A stretch of 36,844 nt of DNA from Verrucomicrobiota bacterium. Its GTDB lineage: Bacteria; Verrucomicrobiota; Verrucomicrobiia; Chthoniobacterales; UBA10450. Positions 31,946-36,844 of this stretch are shown here, in pieces. The translations under genes and the position numbers were made by a program. The first letter of the stretch is position 1; the number at the start of each line of letters is the position of its first letter. The stretch lies in the NCBI GenBank assembly GCA_003217965.1, contig QHNB01000224.1, positions 1 through 36,844 of the forward strand, in the 5' to 3' direction. The notes under the pieces are model-generated. The model made no database searches and had not been told where the DNA came from. It worked only from the letters and a program-made list of their open reading frames with translations.

Positions 31946-33370
31946 ATGAACCTTTCTCAAATCCGAGCGGCCTTGGAAGAGGCGCGCGTTCGGCCAGTCA
32001 AAACACTTGGCCAAAATTTTTTGCACGATCGAAATCTTTCACGTTGGATCGTCACTCAGGCCGAGGTGGGGCCGGATGATTTTGTTTTGGAAATTGGTCC
32101 GGGCCTGGGTGCACTGACCGAAGAGATTTTGTCACGTGGCGCGCGTGTAATCGCGATCGAAAAAGATGCTCGTCTGATCGACTTCCTACGCCGAAAATTT
32201 CGCGACTCGCGTTTTGAGGTTCGCCACGGCGACGCATTAAAATTTGATACGCGCGTCTTATTTGCCGAGCGCAATGTGAAGCTACTCGGAAATCTTCCTT
32301 ATTATATTGCGAGCCAACTGCTGATTCGCTTCGTTGATTATCCAAGCGCTATTTCTCTGGCGTTGTTAATGTTACAGGATGAGATGGCGAGGCGAATCAC
32401 GGCAAACCCAACAAGCGCAGACTACGGAGCTCTCACTCTGCGGATGCAGTTGCATCATCGCATCGAATATCTTCGCAAAATCCCGAACACCGTTTTCTTC
32501 CCGCAGCCGGAAGTAGCGTCAGCCGTTGTCCGCATTACTCCGCGATTGCCCGCCGAAGTTGATGTGTTCGATCCAGCAATTTTTCGGCGAATCGTGCGAC
32601 TCGGTTTTTCGCAGCGCAGAAAACAACTGCGAAAATTATTGAGCGATTGTGTGGGCGACTGGGAAACCGCGGCTGAAAAGATCGCAGTCTCTCCTTCTGC
32701 TCGGGCTGAGGAACTTTCGCTCAGTCAGTGGATTGCTTTGACGAATTTTATCACGCCGAGCAGTGAAAAAGCTGTGGCCGCGCCTGTCGAGGAACGGTTC
32801 CCGGTTGTCGACGAACACGATCGGAAAATTGGCGATGCAGGTCGAAGCGAAGTCCATGAGAATAACTTGCGTCATCGGGCTATTCACGTCCTGATTTTCA
32901 ACGAAAAAGGCGAGGTCCTGTTACAAAAACGTTCGCCTTGGAAAGACCGTCACCCATCGCTGTGGGATTCAAGCGTGGCTGGTCACGTCAGTGCCGATGA
33001 AGAATACGATGCAACGGCGCAACGTGAACTTGTGGAGGAGTTGGGCGTGGAGATGGAACTAAACAGGGTCGCCAAAATTCCGGCTTCAGAGCGAACGGGC
33101 GAGGAGTTTATCTGGCTTTACTCCGGCCGAAGCGAAGGACCATTCCGTTTTCCCCGGTGCGAGATCGATGCGGTGCAGTTTTTTCCCATTGAGGTGGTCG
33201 ATAAATGGAATGCGCAGAAGCCGGAAGAATTCGCGCCGGGATTTCGCGAATGCTGGGCGATCTGGCGGAAGACGTTTTTGGCCAAGACGCAAAAATATTC
33301 TCGACCGCCAGAACCAACTAACGGAGCCCTACCAGATCCGGCGGGGGCAGATTCCAAGCCCGCCATTTAG
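31946..33370 (+). CDS. rsmA: 16S rRNA adenine dimethyltransferase RsmA (KsgA) fused to a Nudix hydrolase
   Basis: Residues 1-272 are RsmA, which dimethylates two adjacent adenines near the 3' end of 16S rRNA. Visible motifs are KTLGQNFLHD, EIGPGLGALTE (SAM site, 49-59), NLPYYIAS (116-123) and VFFPQPEVASAVV. Residues about 285-450 form a Nudix domain of the IPP-isomerase/YfcD type, with VVDEHDRKIG, LLQKRSPWKDRHPSLWDSSVAGHV and a full Nudix box GHVSADEEYDATAQRELVEELGV (346-368). No stop or frameshift separates the two. The tail after 450 is unstructured, and its last 18 codons overlap the convergent gene. The start ATG 31946 is set by RsmA conservation; an upstream extension to 31874 runs through the DnaA-box region. 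Confidence 0.95.
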   Translation: MNLSQIRAALEEARVRPVKTLGQNFLHDRNLSRWIVTQAEVGPDDFVLEIGPGLGALTEEILSRGARVIAIEKDARLIDFLRRKFRDSRFEVRHGDALKFDTRVLFAERNVKLLGNLPYYIASQLLIRFVDYPSAISLALLMLQDEMARRITANPTSADYGALTLRMQLHHRIEYLRKIPNTVFFPQPEVASAVVRITPRLPAEVDVFDPAIFRRIVRLGFSQRRKQLRKLLSDCVGDWETAAEKIAVSPSARAEELSLSQWIALTNFITPSSEKAVAAPVEERFPVVDEHDRKIGDAGRSEVHENNLRHRAIHVLIFNEKGEVLLQKRSPWKDRHPSLWDSSVAGHVSADEEYDATAQRELVEELGVEMELNRVAKIPASERTGEEFIWLYSGRSEGPFRFPRCEIDAVQFFPIEVVDKWNAQKPEEFAPGFRECWAIWRKTFLAKTQKYSRPPEPTNGALPDPAGADSKPAI

Positions 33371-34073
33371 CAGAATAATCTCCAGCCGTCAGCAGGGCGT
33401 AACAGGGATGCGCTGGGGCACGCAGCCATTTGATCATCCTAACCAGATCCTCTTCCGCCATGGTTGTGCAGCCGGTGGTCGGACGATTCACCCCGCGGCG
33501 GATGTGAAAAAAAATCGCGCTGCCCTCACCAGGAATCGGCGGATCAGAATTATGCCGAATTTCAATTAACCAATGATAGGCGAAATCGCCCGGCCGCATT
33601 TTTTCGTGGCTGTAATTGTCTGGCGGATTGCGCGGGTCGATCACGACGTGCCGGTTGTAGTTCGGCGAACGCGGATCATCACTCCAGATGTCCGCCTCGC
33701 TCACTTGATGGAAAGGGTAATCGGCCCCCGGCGGCAGCGATGCGTCGTAAGTGTAAATTTTGCCAATTCGAAAAATTCCGGCCGGCGCTCGACCATCACG
33801 CTCGTGTTTGCGTAACCCTTGCTCATCCTGTCCAGCGATCCCGCTGCCCCAAGCCAATCCCTTTTTGCCGAACAAAACCGGGAGCGGCCCGGCCTCAACT
33901 CGCCATTTGTCGCCAGTTTTTTCGAGCAAATGCAAATGGCCCCGCATCGAATTCCAGTCTGGCGCAATGCCGACGATGAGCTGGGCACAATCTTGCGGCA
34001 GGGCGGCGGCACGGGCGCTGCTGGCAACGAGAGGCAACGCGATGGACAAGACGAGCGGGCGAAGGCGAATCAC
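33318..34073 (-). CDS. Secreted L,D-transpeptidase (YkuD family)
   Basis: YkuD enzymes make 3-3 peptidoglycan cross-links or attach proteins to the wall. The product has 251 residues. A signal peptide (MIRLRPLVLSIALPLVASSARA) leads a domain with GRAPAGIFRIGKIYTYD and the catalytic region FFHIRRGVNRPTTGCTTM, with His190 and nucleophile Cys202. The start is GTG at 34073; no ATG precedes the signal peptide. The 3' end overlaps the RsmA-Nudix 3' end by 53 bases on the opposite strand. It is divergent from the TPR membrane protein, with 48 bases between them. Confidence 0.9.
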   Translation of the reverse strand: MIRLRPLVLSIALPLVASSARAAALPQDCAQLIVGIAPDWNSMRGHLHLLEKTGDKWRVEAGPLPVLFGKKGLAWGSGIAGQDEQGLRKHERDGRAPAGIFRIGKIYTYDASLPPGADYPFHQVSEADIWSDDPRSPNYNRHVVIDPRNPPDNYSHEKMRPGDFAYHWLIEIRHNSDPPIPGEGSAIFFHIRRGVNRPTTGCTTMAEEDLVRMIKWLRAPAHPCYALLTAGDYSAKWRAWNLPPPDLVGLR

Positions 34074-34121
34074 GCTGAACCTAGAAGCTGATCGCGTGGA
34101 AAGTGCAACGCGGTTTCTTCA

Positions 34122-35912
34122 ATGAGACAACGAATCATCGTTCTCGCCACGCTAATTGTCGTATTGCTGACGGCGCATCTTCCTGCTTTCCGTGCAGGGT
34201 TTGTCTGGGACGATACTGCGCTGGTTCTTCGCGACCCGCTTATTCGGAGCTGGCGGCTGATCCCGGAAGGGTTTCAACATTTTCTCTTCCTCGATGCTAC
34301 TGCATCAAATTTTTATCGGCCGTTGCAACGGCTGACTTATGCGATGGAGTATTGGGCTTTCATTTTCAATCCGACGGCTTATCACCTCACAAACGTTCTG
34401 CTGCATGCAACAGCCGCGGTGGCGTTCCTTGCCTTCGCTTTGACTTTCCTCCGCCTCTATGGCGTAGGAGAACAGCGACGCTTAATCGTCGCCTCCATCG
34501 CTACGGCTGCGTGGGCATTACATCCCATTCATTCCGCCGTGGTCGACTATGTCGCCGGCCGCGCCGATTCCCTAGCCGCCATGTTTGGATTCGTCGGATT
34601 ATATTTCGCCATCCGGGCACTCGCGCTCGAGGGCCGCGCCGCGTGGAAATTTCATGCGCTCACCGCCGTCGCATTGCTCGCCAGCGCTCTGAGCAAAGAA
34701 AGCGGATTAATCTTTGCAGCGCTCTGGATGGCTTTGCTCCTTCAGCAAAGGCGTTGGCGCATTTTGGTGCCAGCCAGTCTGGCCATTGTATTCACATTCA
34801 CGATTTACTCTACGCTGAGGATTCAAGCGGGAGATGCTCAAATACCGCGACTCACTCCACCCCCTTCGCTGCTGGTCCGCCCTATTATTGCCGCGCGCGC
34901 CATAGCTGAATACGCAGGGTTGCTGATTGCGCCCATCAATTTGCGCATGGATCGAGATGTCGAGAGTCATCCATGGGGATTCAGCGAGGCCAGTATGACG
35001 GCGGCTTCCTGGCGCGAATTGCAGACGGTCGCCGGCGTCGCCCTCTTTGGTGCGATTGTGATTTGGCTAGTCCGCGTGCGTAAGCGTGATCCGGCTACGT
35101 TCACGCTGCTTATTTTGGCGATGATTTCGTACCTCCCCATCTGTGGATTGTTCGCGCTCAACGCTACTGTGGCGGAACATTGGATTTACCTCCCGTCGGC
35201 ATTTCTCGTTCTTGCTTTAGTAATTCAATTCGCTCAGCTGACGGACCGCCGAAACGATCGTCTCGTCTGGAAATTCGCGGTGGTGGCAAGTTTATGGATT
35301 GCCCTTTTGGGCGTGCGTACATTTTTTCGAGCGCAGGATTGGAAGGATCAACGCACCTTTCTTGAACGAACGATTGCAAGCGGCAGCGACTCTGCTCGAA
35401 TGCTGATCAACCTTGGCGCGCTCGAAATGGGCGATGGCCACCTCAATCGGGCGGAATCGCTGTTGCGGCAGGCCCTGGCAAAGGAACCGGGACAACCATT
35501 TGCCTTAGTGAATCTTGCCGCTATTGCGCTCAAAAAGAATGACCTGACAACTGCGCGAAATCTGATTGAGCAAGCCCGCAAGAATCCAATGAGTGAGGCT
35601 CAAGCGGAGGAGATTCTGGCCGCAGTGGAAAATAGGGAGGACGGCGAAATCGATCTCGCGTGTTTGCGATTAGCCGCGCATATCGGACCGCCCGCATGGT
35701 CAATCGAACAGCGATATGTCCGTGCATTGGATCAAAACGGTCGCAGCGAAACTGCTATCGCTGAATTACGGGCATTGCTTCAGACAGATTGGTATCGGGC
35801 CGAGTCGTGGCAATTGCTGAGCGATTGTTTGGCGAAGCTTGACCGCAAATCCGAAGCGGCGCTAGCGTTGACCGAGGCGCGTGCCTACGACGTGCACCTC
35901 GGCCGGCATTGA
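34122..35912 (+). CDS. Multi-span membrane protein with C-terminal TPRs (TMTC/GT-C-like)
   Basis: The product has 596 residues. Residues 1 to about 390 contain roughly 9-11 hydrophobic helices and GT-C-type loop motifs: AGFVWDDTALVLRDP, NFYRPLQRLTYAMEYW, TAYHLTNVLLHATAAV and ALHPIHSAVVDYVAGRAD. Residues about 400-590 are helical TPR-like units (MLINLGALEMGDGHLNRAESLLRQAL, FALVNLAAIALKKNDLTTARNLIEQA, ESWQLLSDCLAKLDRKSEAALALTEA). The layout resembles TMTC proteins, which are protein O-mannosyltransferases in animals. The bacterial relatives are mostly uncharacterised. Substrate is unknown. Confidence 0.8.
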   Translation: MRQRIIVLATLIVVLLTAHLPAFRAGFVWDDTALVLRDPLIRSWRLIPEGFQHFLFLDATASNFYRPLQRLTYAMEYWAFIFNPTAYHLTNVLLHATAAVAFLAFALTFLRLYGVGEQRRLIVASIATAAWALHPIHSAVVDYVAGRADSLAAMFGFVGLYFAIRALALEGRAAWKFHALTAVALLASALSKESGLIFAALWMALLLQQRRWRILVPASLAIVFTFTIYSTLRIQAGDAQIPRLTPPPSLLVRPIIAARAIAEYAGLLIAPINLRMDRDVESHPWGFSEASMTAASWRELQTVAGVALFGAIVIWLVRVRKRDPATFTLLILAMISYLPICGLFALNATVAEHWIYLPSAFLVLALVIQFAQLTDRRNDRLVWKFAVVASLWIALLGVRTFFRAQDWKDQRTFLERTIASGSDSARMLINLGALEMGDGHLNRAESLLRQALAKEPGQPFALVNLAAIALKKNDLTTARNLIEQARKNPMSEAQAEEILAAVENREDGEIDLACLRLAAHIGPPAWSIEQRYVRALDQNGRSETAIAELRALLQTDWYRAESWQLLSDCLAKLDRKSEAALALTEARAYDVHLGRH

Positions 35913-36032
35913 GGGTGACGTAGCTCTGGCCGCGCCGGCGTCGATTACATCCACGCAAGACAGCCGCAGCGATATTTTACGAGTGCGACTGAATAACACC
36001 TCGTCGCGCATCGTCTCTGCAATTAACAACAT

Positions 36033-36844
36033 ATGAAAACAACTGTTCTGATTGGGGCAACTTTGGCCGTGCTGGGTCTGGCCGTTGCACCCGCTAACGC
36101 ACAAACCCAGAGTTCAACTTCGACCAGTTACGTGCAAACGAGCAAAATCGTTGGCATGAAAGTCAAAGACGCGCGTGGCGAGGAAGTTGGCGTCGTGAAA
36201 GATGTCGTGCTTGATCGCAACACGGGTTGCATGGCTTACACCGTTTTGTCGACCGGTGGCACGACTGGCCGTGCAACCGGTTCCGCAAAGACGGTCGCGG
36301 TTCCTTGGTCGGTCTACAGCGTTGGGCCTGATCCAAGTGTGGTTACGGTTCGAGTTGATCGTGAGCGCATCTATAACGCGCCCGTGTTCGACTACGCTCG
36401 CATTGATGAGTATTCCACCAGCGGCTATATCAACAACGTTTACTCCTACTACGGAGTTCAGCCCGGCATTGGCGTCGGTGTTGGAGTCGGCGGAACGACC
36501 ACCACCACGGGTGGCTATAACACCCAGACCGGCGTGGCCGGACAAACTAATGTTTACGCTTCCCCAGGAGCGACAGCGGCTGCCTCACCGGCGATTACCG
36601 GTTCGCCTTCAATGGCTGCAACGCCGGCCATGAGCCCGGTTGCCTCTGCTTCGCCGACTGCCACTGCCAAAGCGTCGCCCACTTCGACTGCTGCGGCTTC
36701 GCGACGCGGGCGTGCAACACCTTCCCCTTCCGCGGCCGAGAGTCCAGCTGGCAGCCCCGAGACCAGCACAACGAAGAGCGAAAGAGGCAAGGGCCGGCAC
36801 CGCACAACCAGCTCACCAAGCGGTAGCGCCGCAGAAGCAACGGG
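36033..36844 (+). CDS. Secreted PRC-barrel-like protein, partial, with low-complexity tail
   Basis: This frame of 270 codons is open at the right edge. MKTTVLIGATLAVLGLAVAPANAQ is a signal peptide. Residues about 34-110 (IVGMKVKDARGEEVGVVKDVVLDRNTGCMAYTVLS through VAVPWSVYSV) match the PRC-barrel pattern, a small beta fold found in envelope-stress and RNA-related proteins. From about residue 150 the sequence is Gly/Val then Ser/Thr/Ala/Pro-rich (ATPAMSPVASASPTATAKASP), ending in a basic stretch RGKGRHR. The gap before it (35913-36032) holds nothing I can name. Function is unknown. Confidence 0.82.
   Translation, partial: MKTTVLIGATLAVLGLAVAPANAQTQSSTSTSYVQTSKIVGMKVKDARGEEVGVVKDVVLDRNTGCMAYTVLSTGGTTGRATGSAKTVAVPWSVYSVGPDPSVVTVRVDRERIYNAPVFDYARIDEYSTSGYINNVYSYYGVQPGIGVGVGVGGTTTTTGGYNTQTGVAGQTNVYASPGATAAASPAITGSPSMAATPAMSPVASASPTATAKASPTSTAAASRRGRATPSPSAAESPAGSPETSTTKSERGKGRHRTTSSPSGSAAEAT

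Overview
The window is ordinary bacterial chromosome of about 55% G+C by eye, densely coded on both strands. I infer a soil-type Verrucomicrobiota (Spartobacteria-like) chromosome at moderate confidence. The reasons are the hemX-hemA-hemC-cobA/hemD order next to an accessory Hsp70 set, the RsmA-Nudix fusion, the scarcity of clear Shine-Dalgarno sequences, and palindromic intergenic repeats of the TGTCATTCCGAGCG type. No 16S gene or other decisive marker is present. I saw no rRNA, tRNA, CRISPR array, transposase or prophage gene, and no gene-free stretch longer than 300 bases.

Positions 1-7539 form one minus-strand transcription unit. It reads a CcsA/HemX-type membrane protein, hemA, hemC, a CobA-HemD fusion, a GrpE-like protein, a short Hsp70 without the helical lid, and a J-domain-like protein cut by the window edge. 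Most junctions overlap or nearly touch, so tetrapyrrole synthesis and a private chaperone set look co-transcribed. The methyltransferase half of the CobA-HemD fusion appears to have lost about 40 residues in frame, including the expected catalytic positions.

Positions 7588-15749 hold apt, a DUF6572 protein, a secreted protein of unknown function, queF-queC, an NlpC/P60 wall hydrolase, an M20 peptidase, a secreted gamma-glutamyltransferase and an orphan response regulator. Positions 15946-21041 hold an APC-type amino-acid permease and Smc.

Positions 21309-26350 run on the plus strand: the E1 alpha, E1 beta and E2 genes of a 2-oxoacid dehydrogenase, then a rhodanese-like protein without its cysteine, an IscU-like scaffold and SufT. 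The last three suggest an Fe-S assembly group beside a lipoyl-dependent enzyme. Positions 26375-28456 are rplI-dnaB behind a consensus sigma-70 promoter. Convergent to them is transketolase.

Positions 30667-36844 contain a degenerate GTPase-like DUF697 membrane protein, a cluster of four DnaA-box-like sites, an RsmA-Nudix fusion, an L,D-transpeptidase whose 3' end overlaps the fusion gene, a TMTC-like membrane protein with TPRs, and the start of a secreted PRC-barrel protein.

The points most worth a second look are the Hsp70 trio attached to the heme operon, the broken SUMT domain, the RsmA-Nudix fusion, the DnaA-box cluster, and palindromic repeats that have entered coding sequence or supply candidate start codons.
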